Source: Clostridia bacterium (GTDB lineage: Bacteria > Bacillota > Clostridia > Oscillospirales > CAG-272). From it: DNA of 53,563 nucleotides. Below, piece by piece: positions 1 through 8,748 of this stretch (positions within the stretch are counted from its first letter, which is position 1; the number at the start of each line of letters is the position of its first letter). Position numbers and translations under genes: made by a program. The stretch spans positions 1 through 53,563 of the forward strand of contig JAGBCA010000058.1 of the NCBI GenBank assembly GCA_017938205.1. Direction: 5' to 3'. Under the pieces are notes generated by a model that was not told the origin of the DNA, made no database searches, and was given only the letters and a program-made list of their open reading frames with translations.

Positions 1-1
1 C

Positions 2-808
2 CGCGATTTCAGATTGACGACCTCCAAGGATTTCGTGCATTGGTCGGAGCCGAAAATGGTTGAATTTTCGGACGGGCGCATCGACATTCAGCACTACACG
101 AATCAAATCTATAAGTATCCGCGCGCCGATCATATGTTCGTTGGCGTTCCCGTGCGCTATATCAAAAACGATTTTGACGACAAGAACTTCAAATATCTGC
201 CGAAATGGGGCGGCAGACGCGCAAGGCTGATCGACGCGCAAAACCGCGTTGGCACGGTTAACACGGATTGCACCGTAATTACCTCGCGTGACGGCTTCCA
301 TTTTGAAAGAAGCAACGAGCCCTTTCTTGCACCGGAGCTGGAGAAAGAATACAACTGGAAATACGGCGAGGGCTATACCTCACACAGAACCGTTGAAACC
401 GCATCAGACGAAAATCCCGAGGTAAGCGAGCTTTCCTTCTATATGCACGAGGAAAACAGGCACGGCGAAGGCGGCTATACCGTATTCTACCGCTATACTC
501 TGCGCCTGGACGGATACTTCTCCTGGCACGGTGATTTTAACGGCGGTACGGTAACGACAAAGCCCGTAATTTTCGAGGGCGACTCCCTTGAGATCAACTT
601 CAAGACATCCGCTCTCGGCGGCGTTCGCATTGAGATTCTGGACGAAAACGGCAAGCCGATCGAGGGCTATGACAGCGGCAGGATCTTTGGCAATTCCCTC
701 TCCCGCCCCGTGGACTTCGATGCACCGCTTTCTGCGCTTGCCGGAAAAACGGTACGTCTGCGCATCACGCTCATGGATGCAGACCTTTATTCCTTCCGAT
801 TTTATTGA
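2..808 (+). CDS. Partial glycoside hydrolase, GH43/GH32-like beta-propeller (5' end outside window)
   Basis: The reading frame is open to the left edge, so the start lies upstream; a TTG at 14 is unlikely to be the true start. The visible 268 or so residues begin with a blade motif (TTSKDFVHWSEP) typical of the five-bladed propeller glycosidases of the GH32/GH43/GH68 group, and a second copy (TSRDGFHFERS) follows about 90 residues later. The last 75 residues look like an all-beta C-terminal sandwich (ILDENGKPIEGY). It probably acts on a terminal sugar of a complex glycan. It is the first visible member of a run of glycosidase genes on the same strand, 28 bases before the GH20-like gene. The exact family and substrate cannot be fixed because the N-terminal catalytic blade is missing from the window. 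Confidence 0.62.
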   Translation, partial: RDFRLTTSKDFVHWSEPKMVEFSDGRIDIQHYTNQIYKYPRADHMFVGVPVRYIKNDFDDKNFKYLPKWGGRRARLIDAQNRVGTVNTDCTVITSRDGFHFERSNEPFLAPELEKEYNWKYGEGYTSHRTVETASDENPEVSELSFYMHEENRHGEGGYTVFYRYTLRLDGYFSWHGDFNGGTVTTKPVIFEGDSLEINFKTSALGGVRIEILDENGKPIEGYDSGRIFGNSLSRPVDFDAPLSALAGKTVRLRITLMDADLYSFRFY

Positions 809-836
809 AAGCCCCTAAGGCAGAACGGAGATACAA

Positions 837-2741
837 ATGGAAAAACTGAGAATCGTGCAAATGGATCTCGGGCGGCAGAAGGAAACGCTTGCCGAGATCG
901 TTCACTTCTTTGATTTTGCAAAAAAATACGGCTATAACGCGATCGCTCTCAACCTTGAGGACCGCGTGAAAACCAAAACCTACCCTTACGCCTCGGACGA
1001 GGAGAGTTATTCGGAGAGCGAGGTCAGAGAGATCGTGGAGGCCGCCTTTGAAAGAGGGCTTGAGCTGATCCCCGTGATTTCGAATTTTGCGCACGCAGAC
1101 CGCTTTCTTGCGCACGAGGAGCTTGCGCATCTTTCGGAGCTGCGCGAGGGGGACGGCTTTCATTCCGCGGCCGTAAAGGTTACGGCCTGCCCGCTTCTGC
1201 CCGAATCGCAAGCGTTTTACGATGCGTATTTTGCCGAGGTTGCCGCGCTTTTCTCGCATTCAAAATATTTCCATGCGGGACTTGACGAGGATTTTGACAT
1301 CGGCTCCTGCAGTCTTTGCAAAAAGGACGTGCAGGAAAACGGCGGCATCGGACATCTGTTTCTTTCGCACATCAAGCGCACGAACGCGGTGCTGAATGCG
1401 CTCGGCAAGGAGATGATGATCTGGGACGATATGCTCGTTTTTTGCCCCGAGATCATCCCCGAAATTCCGAAGAACGTGATCCTTTGCACCTGGTGCTACG
1501 ATTACGTGGATCTCTATCCGCGCGCACCGATGGCAAACTCCCGACAGATGGATACCTTCGCCGTGTACGAGAAAAACGGCCTGCGTTATCTGCCTGCCGT
1601 TTGGTGTAACTTCACCCACAACGTGGACACCTTCACGAAATATGCGGATAGATATAACCCGATCGGATATTACAACACCGTTTGGGGCATGAGCTCCGAG
1701 CAGCTTCTTTTTGTGTATCCGCTGATCGCCTATGCGGGAATGCTTTGGAGCGGACGGCTCACAAACGATCCGCAGGAAAGAATGAAGGCGGTCGTGCGCG
1801 AGGTGATCGGCGCACAGGATCCGATGGATATTTCGGTGCTTGCGCGCGCGGTGGATAAGCCGTATCTCAATCGCGGCATGATCTACCTGCTCGGCGATCA
1901 CATCGTGCGCAGAAATCCGAATTTCGAGGACGAATATAAGGAGGTTTGCCTCCTTTTTGAGCTTTTCCCTCTTCTCAAGATCGATAACGATTTCGTGCGT
2001 GCCCTTCGCTTCCGCGTGGAAAGAGCGAAGCTTCTTTACGAGGCCGTCATCGAGGCGGAGCGGCTGATCGACCATCAAGGCGGCCTTTACAAGGCAGAGC
2101 CGAAGGAGATCGCGCAAAGGCTATATTCCATCCGCGAGGATATCTTGCGCCAATACGAAGAGCAATGCGCGCTTTGGAGGCGCTATCGCGGCGGCATTCC
2201 GCAGGGCTATCTGGATACGGAGCATACGGGTGTGCTTACCGCCATCGACCGACTGATCGAGCGTGCAGAAAAGGCATCCTTCGAGGATCACGGCTTGCTC
2301 TTTATGCAGCTTTTACTGCCCGAAAAGACCGTTTGGATCAACGTGCGCGTTACGGTGGAATACGCAGACGGAGAAAAGGAGAGCTTCTCTCCCACCTCGT
2401 ATAAGCCCTTGGCAGGTCCTTGCTATAACATTATGGATAAAGGACCGTATTTCTACATCGATACGCGCCTGATCGAGAAAAAAGAGCCGAAGAGGATCAC
2501 CGTTTCGGTCAGCGGCGCGGGAAATGCGTGCTTGCAGTATGCCTTTTGTATTTGCGGCGGCACGAAGTATTTGCCCGCCCTAGTTATGCCCTTTGGCAAG
2601 GATCACTACGGATGTGAAAATCTCCTTGCGATCGACACGCGCTTTGCCGTTCTCGGCAATCCCGATATGGCGGCAGGCATGACCGACGAGCGCGTGCGCA
2701 AAGCCGAAAGCGGCGTTGTGATCGAGCTTGCAAAGGCATAA
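837..2741 (+). CDS. GH20-like beta-N-acetylhexosaminidase
   Basis: This 634-residue protein probably removes terminal N-acetylhexosamine residues. The N-terminal half reads as a TIM barrel, and F145-HAGLDE-D contains the H-x-G-x-D-E signature of GH20, with D150 and E151 as the expected stabilising Asp and acid/base Glu. A tryptophan-rich stretch (CTWCYDYVDLYPRAP) follows, as in the GH20 active-site rim. The C-terminal part is helical and then beta-rich and may be an accessory domain. No signal peptide is visible, so the enzyme is probably cytoplasmic and would act on imported oligosaccharides. The start is supported by an ACGGAG site 7 to 12 bases upstream. The overall sequence is a divergent GH20 subfamily, so the hexosaminidase specificity is inferred from the family. 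Confidence 0.72.
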   Translation: MEKLRIVQMDLGRQKETLAEIVHFFDFAKKYGYNAIALNLEDRVKTKTYPYASDEESYSESEVREIVEAAFERGLELIPVISNFAHADRFLAHEELAHLSELREGDGFHSAAVKVTACPLLPESQAFYDAYFAEVAALFSHSKYFHAGLDEDFDIGSCSLCKKDVQENGGIGHLFLSHIKRTNAVLNALGKEMMIWDDMLVFCPEIIPEIPKNVILCTWCYDYVDLYPRAPMANSRQMDTFAVYEKNGLRYLPAVWCNFTHNVDTFTKYADRYNPIGYYNTVWGMSSEQLLFVYPLIAYAGMLWSGRLTNDPQERMKAVVREVIGAQDPMDISVLARAVDKPYLNRGMIYLLGDHIVRRNPNFEDEYKEVCLLFELFPLLKIDNDFVRALRFRVERAKLLYEAVIEAERLIDHQGGLYKAEPKEIAQRLYSIREDILRQYEEQCALWRRYRGGIPQGYLDTEHTGVLTAIDRLIERAEKASFEDHGLLFMQLLLPEKTVWINVRVTVEYADGEKESFSPTSYKPLAGPCYNIMDKGPYFYIDTRLIEKKEPKRITVSVSGAGNACLQYAFCICGGTKYLPALVMPFGKDHYGCENLLAIDTRFAVLGNPDMAAGMTDERVRKAESGVVIELAKA

Positions 2742-2760
2742 AAAAACGGAGGATGTTTCT

Positions 2761-4953
2761 ATGGCGTTTGAAAATGCCGTTTTCATAAAGCCCAATGAGG
2801 TCTTTGACAGAAACGACCTTACCTATGCCCCGATGCTCAGACGGTGCTTTTCTTTAGAGAAAAAGCCGCAAAAGGCAGTTCTTTTCGTGGCGGGGCTTGG
2901 CTACGGCTGTTATTATCTGAACGAAAAGGAGGTCACCGAGGACCGTCTGGTCGCCCCCTTTGGCGACTATCGAAAAACCGTTTGGTACACGACGTACGAC
3001 GTAACCGACAAGCTCCTTGTCGGAGAGAATATTTTCGCGGTGATGCTCGGAAACGGATGGTATAACGAGGGGCTTGGCACAGCCTGGGATTTTGATCTTG
3101 CCGAGTGGCGGGATCTGCCGAAGCTGATCCTTTCCCTGGAATGTGACGGAGAGACGGTGCTTGTCAGCGACGAAAATTGGCTTTATTCGATGAAGTCCCC
3201 CGTGATCTTCAATCAGCTGCGCGAGGGCGAGCATTTTGATGCAAGGCTTTATGATCCCACTTGGAAAAGCCTTTCTTTTGACGATTCAGCGTGGAAGCGT
3301 GTGAAAATTGACGATACGCCCCCAAAGGGCATTCTTCGCGAATGCACCTGCGAGCCCATCCGCGAGATCGCATCTCTTTCGCCCGTATCCGTTCAGCAGA
3401 TCGGCGCGAAGCGCTACCTTTACGATTTCGGCAGAAACATTTCGGGCTACGCAAGGCTCTCGATCAAGCAAAACGCAGGCGACAAGATCGTTTTGCGCTA
3501 TGCCGAGCAGGTGCATAGAGAGGACGGCACGCCGCGCTTCAACGATATGGACAATCCACATTATTATAAGAGGGGAGAGTTCGCGCGGGACATATTCATT
3601 TGCTCCGAAAATGCATTCAAATGGAAACCTTCCTTTACATATCACGGCTTTCGCTATATAGAAGTGCTTGGACTTGAGGATGAAAATGCCACTTGCAAAA
3701 CGCTCACCGCCATAGAGGTACACCAAGATATGGCAACGCGATCGAGCTTTTCTTGCTCAAGCGCGTTGATGACAAAGCTCTTTCTTCTCGGGCAGAGAGC
3801 AACGCTTTCCAATACCTTCTATATGCCAACCGACTGCCCAACGAGAGAAAAGCTCGGCTGGATGAACGATGCGCAGTCCTCGGCCGATCAGTTTCTGACC
3901 GACTTTGAAATGGAGCACGTGCTTACCAAGTGGTGGCAGGACATTTTGGATGCGCAGACCGAGGAGGGCGAGCTTCCCGGCATCGTACCAACGCCCGGCT
4001 GGGGCTACCACTGGGGCAACGGTCCGGTTTCCGAGGGAACACTCTTTGAGATCCCTTATCGGATCTATCTGCATACAGGAGACGATACGCTTCTGAGAAA
4101 AGGGCTTCCGTACTTTAAAAAGAGTCTTGCCTACTTCGACAGCCGCAGGGATGAAAACGGCGATATTCTTTATGGGCTTGACGACTGGGCAGCCCCCTGC
4201 CCCGAGGAGGAAAAGGTAGGCTGTGCCTTTATCAACCACGTGCTTTATATCAAGTGTCTGGGCATCACGCTACTTAGTGCAAGGCTTTGCGGCGAAGAAA
4301 CGGCCGCGCTTGAGGCGCGGTATGGTACGGAGACGCGCACTGCAAAGGCGCGTTATCTTGCGGAGGATGGCAGCTGCGTGATCGATAAGCAGACCGCCGC
4401 GGCAATGATGATCTATTTTGATCTGTACGATGATATTGCGCCGCTTGCCGCACAGCTTTCGCGCCTCGTTCGGGAAAAGGACTTTCATCACGATTGCGGT
4501 ATGGTGGGACTTCGCTATCTCTATCTCGCGCTGAACAAGGCAGGACTGCATGAGTACGCGTATAAAATCATTCACGCGAAGGGCTTTCCCTCCTATAGCG
4601 CGTGGGTGGAGGACGGAGCGACCACGCTCTACGAATACTGGGACTCCACGACCTCGAAAAATCATCATATGTATTCGGATTTTATGTCCTGGATCGTAAA
4701 AACCGTGCTTGGCATCGCGCCGAGTCCTTCTGCGCCCGGCTTTGCGCGGGTGGATATTGCGCCCTTCTTTTTCGAGGATCTCGATTTTGCCGAGGGCGCG
4801 TGCAACACCGTGCGCGGCCGCATTTCGGTGCGCTGGGAAAGAGAGGACGAGCGCGTTCGTCTTACTGCCTTTGCCGCAAAAGGAATTGAGGCCTATCTGT
4901 TCGGCGCAAGGATCCCGGAAGGCGAGACGGTCGTTCGTTATTTCAAAGCATAA
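2761..4953 (+). CDS. Alpha-L-rhamnosidase, GH78
   Basis: A 730-residue cytoplasmic-type GH78 enzyme that hydrolyses terminal alpha-L-rhamnose. The N-terminal beta domains include the motif DFGRNISGYARL, usual before the (alpha/alpha)6 barrel. The catalytic signature D-C-P-T-R-E-K-L-G-W-x-x-D is complete at D358, E363 and D370, matching the three acidic residues known from characterised GH78 enzymes; the later TTLYEYWD supplies the other conserved Glu. The start is ATG 2761, because GGAGG lies 8 bases upstream at 2749-2753; an earlier in-frame ATG at 2728 overlaps the upstream gene and has no such site. It sits 19 bases after the GH20-like gene and is followed by a terminator hairpin, so the first three genes look like one transcript. 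Confidence 0.9.
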   Translation: MAFENAVFIKPNEVFDRNDLTYAPMLRRCFSLEKKPQKAVLFVAGLGYGCYYLNEKEVTEDRLVAPFGDYRKTVWYTTYDVTDKLLVGENIFAVMLGNGWYNEGLGTAWDFDLAEWRDLPKLILSLECDGETVLVSDENWLYSMKSPVIFNQLREGEHFDARLYDPTWKSLSFDDSAWKRVKIDDTPPKGILRECTCEPIREIASLSPVSVQQIGAKRYLYDFGRNISGYARLSIKQNAGDKIVLRYAEQVHREDGTPRFNDMDNPHYYKRGEFARDIFICSENAFKWKPSFTYHGFRYIEVLGLEDENATCKTLTAIEVHQDMATRSSFSCSSALMTKLFLLGQRATLSNTFYMPTDCPTREKLGWMNDAQSSADQFLTDFEMEHVLTKWWQDILDAQTEEGELPGIVPTPGWGYHWGNGPVSEGTLFEIPYRIYLHTGDDTLLRKGLPYFKKSLAYFDSRRDENGDILYGLDDWAAPCPEEEKVGCAFINHVLYIKCLGITLLSARLCGEETAALEARYGTETRTAKARYLAEDGSCVIDKQTAAAMMIYFDLYDDIAPLAAQLSRLVREKDFHHDCGMVGLRYLYLALNKAGLHEYAYKIIHAKGFPSYSAWVEDGATTLYEYWDSTTSKNHHMYSDFMSWIVKTVLGIAPSPSAPGFARVDIAPFFFEDLDFAEGACNTVRGRISVRWEREDERVRLTAFAAKGIEAYLFGARIPEGETVVRYFKA

Positions 4954-4960
4954 TATTTTT

Positions 4961-4988
4961 GGGCGCGGAATTGACATCCGCGCCCTTT
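4961..4988 (+). terminator. Intrinsic terminator after the GH78 gene
   Basis: Nine-base perfect stem GGGCGCGGA (4961-4969) and TCCGCGCCC (4977-4985), 7-base loop, followed by only TTTCG. The short T run makes it a modest terminator. The loop and right arm are also part of a promoter (see next entry). Confidence 0.6.
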
Positions 4989-4999
4989 CGTGTTATACT
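4971..4999 (+). promoter_or_regulatory. Sigma-A-type promoter overlapping the terminator hairpin
   Basis: TTGACA at 4971-4976, exactly 17 bases, then TATACT at 4994-4999. The -35 element occupies the loop of the hairpin at 4961-4985. Expected start of transcription is near 5006, about 40 bases before the TIM-barrel gene. Confidence 0.75.
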
Positions 5000-5046
5000 G
5001 AATCAAAATACGATCTTACTAAAACTACTAAAGGAGAGAAACAAAA

Positions 5047-5979
5047 ATGAAAATTGCAACCTCCAGCGGAGATTTTTATCGTTTTTGCCAAACGGACGAG
5101 GAAAGGATCCGCGAGCTGCACGCCGCGGGCTTTCGGTATATCGACCTTGATATGTATCATTTCACCGAGGATTCGCCCTATATGCAGGACGGCTGGCGTG
5201 AGGAGGCGCTGAAGCTTCGCGCTCTTGCGGATTCGCTCGGTATGAAATTCGTGCAGGCACATTCGCAGGGCGGCAATCCGCTTTCAAAGGACGAGGCACA
5301 CGTGGATTTCCTTTTGTGTGCCACGCTGCGCTCCATTGAGGTGTGCGAGGTGCTGGGTATTCCCCACACGGTTTCGCACGCGGGCGTTGACAAAAATCTC
5401 AGCAAGGACGAATGGTTTTTGGCAAATAAGGCGTTTTACGAAAAGCTTTTCCCTATGGCAGAAAAATGCGGCGTGAAGGTGCTTTGCGAAAACTCAACCG
5501 CGAAGAATATGGGCGGCGTTTACGGAAAAGGCGGCGCATATTACATCAACACAGGCAAGGATATGCGCGAATTTATCGAGTATGTAGATCATCCGCTCTT
5601 CGGCGGCTGCTGGGATACAGGGCATGCCAACTGCGAGGGCTCGCAGTATGACGAGATCTTAGCAATCGGAGATGCTTTGGATGCGATCCACTATAACGAC
5701 AACCGCGGCGGCGGTGACGAGCACGTTGCACCCTTTCTCGGAACGCTCAACCACGATGAGGTGATACAGGCACTGATCGACGTCGGCTTCAAGGGTACGT
5801 TCACCCTCGAATGCATGAGCAGCCTGCGCTCCTACGATAATTGGCAGGGCGATCGCCGTCGGTTCGAGAAGGAAAGCAAGCTGCGCGAGCCGCAGCTCTT
5901 TATGCAAAGACATCTGGAAAAAATGATGTACGAAACGTCAGAGTGGATGCTCAAAACCTACGGTATTTTTGAGGAGTAA
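5047..5979 (+). CDS. Sugar phosphate isomerase/epimerase family protein (xylose-isomerase-like TIM barrel)
   Basis: A 310-residue TIM-barrel protein of the AP-endonuclease-2/xylose-isomerase-like superfamily. Supporting motifs are HSQGGNPL, HAGVD, ENST, CWDTGHAN (metal-binding Asp and His) and the C-terminal TLECMSS with the usual metal-binding Glu. Members isomerise or epimerise sugars, inositols or keto sugars with a divalent metal. The start has GGAGAG 12 bases upstream, and its own promoter lies at 4971-4999. It is followed after 5 bases by an unknown gene with which it is probably co-transcribed. The substrate is not determinable, but its place between glycosidases suggests conversion of a released monosaccharide. 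Confidence 0.82.
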   Translation: MKIATSSGDFYRFCQTDEERIRELHAAGFRYIDLDMYHFTEDSPYMQDGWREEALKLRALADSLGMKFVQAHSQGGNPLSKDEAHVDFLLCATLRSIEVCEVLGIPHTVSHAGVDKNLSKDEWFLANKAFYEKLFPMAEKCGVKVLCENSTAKNMGGVYGKGGAYYINTGKDMREFIEYVDHPLFGGCWDTGHANCEGSQYDEILAIGDALDAIHYNDNRGGGDEHVAPFLGTLNHDEVIQALIDVGFKGTFTLECMSSLRSYDNWQGDRRRFEKESKLREPQLFMQRHLEKMMYETSEWMLKTYGIFEE

Positions 5980-5984
5980 ACAAA

Positions 5985-6842
5985 ATGAAAATCCAAGGCC
6001 TTGGGAAAATCGGCGGCGGTCAGGACGGCGCGATCTACAACGGCATTCTCTTCCGCTTTAACCATCTTGGACATGGCGCGGCCTTTGATCTTTCAAAGGC
6101 GGGAGAAGGAAAGGTTCTTTCGCCGTTTGCAACCTTTGTGCTTGACAAGAGTGATATTCTCGCGCCGCACAGCAACGCGGTGTTTTTCGGCACGCATTTT
6201 TATGAAGAGGGGGATGAATTTCCGCTTCTCTATTCCAATATCTACAACAATTTTTGCGGCAAGGAGGATCCCTTGATCGGCGTTTGCCTCGTTTACCGTC
6301 TGGTACGCATAGGTGATAGCTTTAAAACAACGCTCGTGCAGATGATCGAGATCGGCTTTCATGAGAATGCGACACTTTGGAAGGCGTATCCCGACAAGCA
6401 CGGCGTGCGCCCTTACGGGAACTTTGTGATCGACAGAAAAACGAACGCCTATTACGCCTACGTGATGCGTACCGAGGAGAGCGGCACGCGCTATTTTAAA
6501 TTCCGCATTCCGTCCGTAACGGAGGGCGAGATCGATCCGACCTTCGGCGTTCGCCGCCTTGTGCTGACCGAGGGGGATATTCATGACTCCTTCGACACAC
6601 CCCACCATCACTTCATTCAAGGCGGTATTGCATACGAGGAAAAAATCTATTCCACAGAGGGCTTTGAGGGTGAGGTGGAGCGCCCCGCGATACGCATCAT
6701 CGATACGGAAACGAGAGAGCAGATCGCGTATTTTGATCTTTTTTCAATGGGCTATGATAAAGAGCCCGAGATGATCGACTTTTCGGACGGAAAATGCTAT
6801 TATAGCGACGCGTATGGGAATTTTTACACTGTTGCGTTCTGA
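5985..6842 (+). CDS. Unknown protein, beta-rich, in the glycan locus
   Basis: I do not recognise a family. The 285 residues are rich in aromatic and beta-strand-like segments (FVLDKSDILAPHSNAVFFG, YGNFVIDRKTNAYYAYVM, YYSDAYGNFYTV), with repeats of a strand-turn-strand pattern ending in a YY/YAY aromatic pair. This suggests a beta-propeller or similar sugar-binding fold. There is no signal peptide or membrane segment. An AGGAG site overlaps the stop of the preceding isomerase gene, 5 bases away, so the two are probably translated together. A role in recognising or processing the same glycan is inference from position only. Confidence 0.6.
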   Translation: MKIQGLGKIGGGQDGAIYNGILFRFNHLGHGAAFDLSKAGEGKVLSPFATFVLDKSDILAPHSNAVFFGTHFYEEGDEFPLLYSNIYNNFCGKEDPLIGVCLVYRLVRIGDSFKTTLVQMIEIGFHENATLWKAYPDKHGVRPYGNFVIDRKTNAYYAYVMRTEESGTRYFKFRIPSVTEGEIDPTFGVRRLVLTEGDIHDSFDTPHHHFIQGGIAYEEKIYSTEGFEGEVERPAIRIIDTETREQIAYFDLFSMGYDKEPEMIDFSDGKCYYSDAYGNFYTVAF

Positions 6843-6855
6843 ATTATAAAAATTC

Positions 6856-6884
6856 GCTTCCACAAGCAAAGCTCTTGTGGAAGC
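6856..6884 (-). terminator. Terminator for the AraC gene, possibly bidirectional
   Basis: Perfect 11-base stem, GCTTCCACAAG (6856-6866) and CTTGTGGAAGC (6874-6884), loop of 7. Reading on the minus strand the stem is followed by GAATTTTTATAA, a T-rich tail; the plus-strand side has no T run. It lies directly after the end of the AraC gene. Confidence 0.65.
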
Positions 6885-6892
6885 ATTGCACA

Positions 6893-7639
6893 TTATTGGC
6901 TATTTTTCGCTCTGAAAGCAGACGGCGCTTGCCCCGTTTCCGCGCGCACGGCCTTATAAAATGCCGAGACGGATGCATAGCCACAGGCCTCCGCCGTCTC
7001 CTCCACGCTTAACCCTCTTAAGAGCAATTGCTCACCGTACAGCACACGGCGCGCACGAATATATTCAAGGGGAGAAAGTCCGATACACTCACGAAATAAG
7101 CGAATAAAATAACTTTTGCTCAAATGCGCACGCACGGCAAGATCTTTTGTGCTGACAAAAGCAAAATCCTTGTGGATGCAGTCCACGGCGCCTGCAATCG
7201 CTTCATTCGCGATGTAAAAATTTTTTGGAAAAGTACCATCCGCACAAGAAAGAAAGGCTTGTAAAAGCAATTGCATAATTTCTTGCATAGCCGGAGGAGG
7301 GGGATCGGAAACAAGCAGGGCGTTCACAAACGAAAGAAAATGCGCCGCACCGAGGCTTGACAGCGCTCCCTCGAAGATCATATCCGAACGTAAGATGCGG
7401 GAGCTGTAATAATCAAAATAGGTATGATCAAATTCCAAGGCAGCCATCGGCACAAAGCTCTCACTTCTTGGAAGAACATAAAAATGCCCCTCCGTCAGCA
7501 CCCACTCCTTTGCCCCAATGCGCACCGTAGCACTCCCGCTGTTTACAAAATATAAGCGGTTCACGATGCGACTGCGGTCAATATACCACTCATCCTGTGT
7601 GACTTTTCTTCCGAAAGCATATAACTCAATCGTATTCAT
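6893..7639 (-). CDS. AraC-family transcriptional regulator
   Basis: A 248-residue regulator with an N-terminal cupin-like effector domain (VRIGAKEWVLTEGHFYVLP) and a C-terminal pair of helix-turn-helix motifs (STKDLAVRAHLSKSYFIRLF and VEETAEACGYASVSAFYKA). The C-terminal layout is standard for AraC proteins that sense sugars. The start is chosen at 7639 because GGGAG lies 5 bases upstream of this ATG; an ATG 12 bases earlier has no comparable site and overlaps that Shine-Dalgarno. It is divergent from the fucosidase gene, so it is the likely activator of fucosidase-isomerase-galactosidase and perhaps of the upstream glycosidases. The ligand is unknown. Confidence 0.88.
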   Translation of the reverse strand: MNTIELYAFGRKVTQDEWYIDRSRIVNRLYFVNSGSATVRIGAKEWVLTEGHFYVLPRSESFVPMAALEFDHTYFDYYSSRILRSDMIFEGALSSLGAAHFLSFVNALLVSDPPPPAMQEIMQLLLQAFLSCADGTFPKNFYIANEAIAGAVDCIHKDFAFVSTKDLAVRAHLSKSYFIRLFRECIGLSPLEYIRARRVLYGEQLLLRGLSVEETAEACGYASVSAFYKAVRAETGQAPSAFRAKNSQ

Positions 7640-7686
7640 TTTTTCTCCCATATCAATTTTGGAACGATTTTCATATATTTCAGAAC

Positions 7687-7715
7687 TTTACATTTTCCTT
7701 TTTTGTTGCTACAAT
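7687..7715 (+). promoter_or_regulatory. Promoter for the fucosidase operon
   Basis: TTTACA at 7687-7692, 17 bases, TACAAT at 7710-7715. It lies between the divergent AraC and fucosidase genes, 51 bases before the TTG start, a usual position for AraC control. No clear AraC operator repeat was identified. Confidence 0.65.
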
Positions 7716-7766
7716 AAAGTATAACATGCAAAGTATTGTATGTCAATATAGGAAAGGTGTGAGTTT

Positions 7767-8723
7767 TTGAAAAATACAGAATTGTTCCGCAATGCAGGCT
7801 TTGGCATGATGATTCATTTCGGACTCTATTCCCTACTCGGCGGCGAATGGAAGGGAAAGCGAATGGATTACATTGGTGAATGGATCATGTCAAAATATGA
7901 AATTCCGATCGCCGAATACGAAAAACTTGCAGGGATATTTGATCCCATATATTTTGATGCGGACGAATGGGTTACCCTTGCCAAGGAGGCGGGGATGCGC
8001 TACATCGTTGCCACCGCCAAGCATCACGACGGCTTTGCGATGTATCACTCTATGGTAGACCGCTATAATATCGTGGATGCCACGCCCTTTGGGCGTGATC
8101 TGATCGGAGAGCTTGCTCAGGCCTGCAGGCGGCACGGTATGCACCTTGGGCTATATTATTCGCAGCTGCTTGATTGGCATGAAAAGCACGGCGGCGGATA
8201 CAGCAAGGAATTTGATCATTCGAATTTTGGCATGAGCTGGTGCAACGATTGGGATTTTCCAAACCGCGAGGAAAAGAACTATCGCACACTCTATGAAAAA
8301 AAGATCAAGCCGCAGGTTATAGAGCTTCTCACGCAGTACGGCGATCTTTTCCTCATCTGGTTTGATACGCCGATCGATATGCCGCGCGATCTCTCGGAGG
8401 ACCTGGTGGCAACCGTGCGGCTCTATCAACCGAAGTGCCTCATCAATTCCCGCATCGGCAACGGACTTGGAGATTACGTTTCCTGCGCAGATAACGAGCT
8501 ACCGGCCGATGACGGCGCTCTTTACGAAGCACCGATCACCTTAAATCACACCTGGGGCTATAAGGCCTTTGACAACGATTACAAGAGCGCGGATGCGGTG
8601 AAAGAAATCTTTGACCGATGCAGATCCCACAATGCAAATCTCCTTTTGAACATCGGTCCTGATCCGCTGGGAAGATTACCTGCGCCCGCAATAAACGTTC
8701 TTAAAAACATAAAATGCAAATAA
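7767..8723 (+). CDS. Alpha-L-fucosidase, GH29, catalytic domain only
   Basis: A 318-residue GH29 enzyme that releases terminal alpha-L-fucose. It shows the family motifs FGMMIHFGLYS, ATAKHHDGFAMYHS, DWDFPNREEKNY and LIWFDTP, in which D200 is the expected nucleophile. The sequence ends soon after LLLNIGPDPLGRLPAPA, so the C-terminal beta-sandwich present in many GH29 proteins is absent and the protein is shorter than the 400 or more residues common in the family. The start is TTG 7767, with GGAAAGG about 9 bases upstream. There is no signal peptide, so it is probably intracellular. It is the first gene of the transcript driven from 7687-7715. Confidence 0.9.
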   Translation: MKNTELFRNAGFGMMIHFGLYSLLGGEWKGKRMDYIGEWIMSKYEIPIAEYEKLAGIFDPIYFDADEWVTLAKEAGMRYIVATAKHHDGFAMYHSMVDRYNIVDATPFGRDLIGELAQACRRHGMHLGLYYSQLLDWHEKHGGGYSKEFDHSNFGMSWCNDWDFPNREEKNYRTLYEKKIKPQVIELLTQYGDLFLIWFDTPIDMPRDLSEDLVATVRLYQPKCLINSRIGNGLGDYVSCADNELPADDGALYEAPITLNHTWGYKAFDNDYKSADAVKEIFDRCRSHNANLLLNIGPDPLGRLPAPAINVLKNIKCK

Positions 8724-8748
8724 ATATTGTCAAAAAGGAGAGTTTTTC

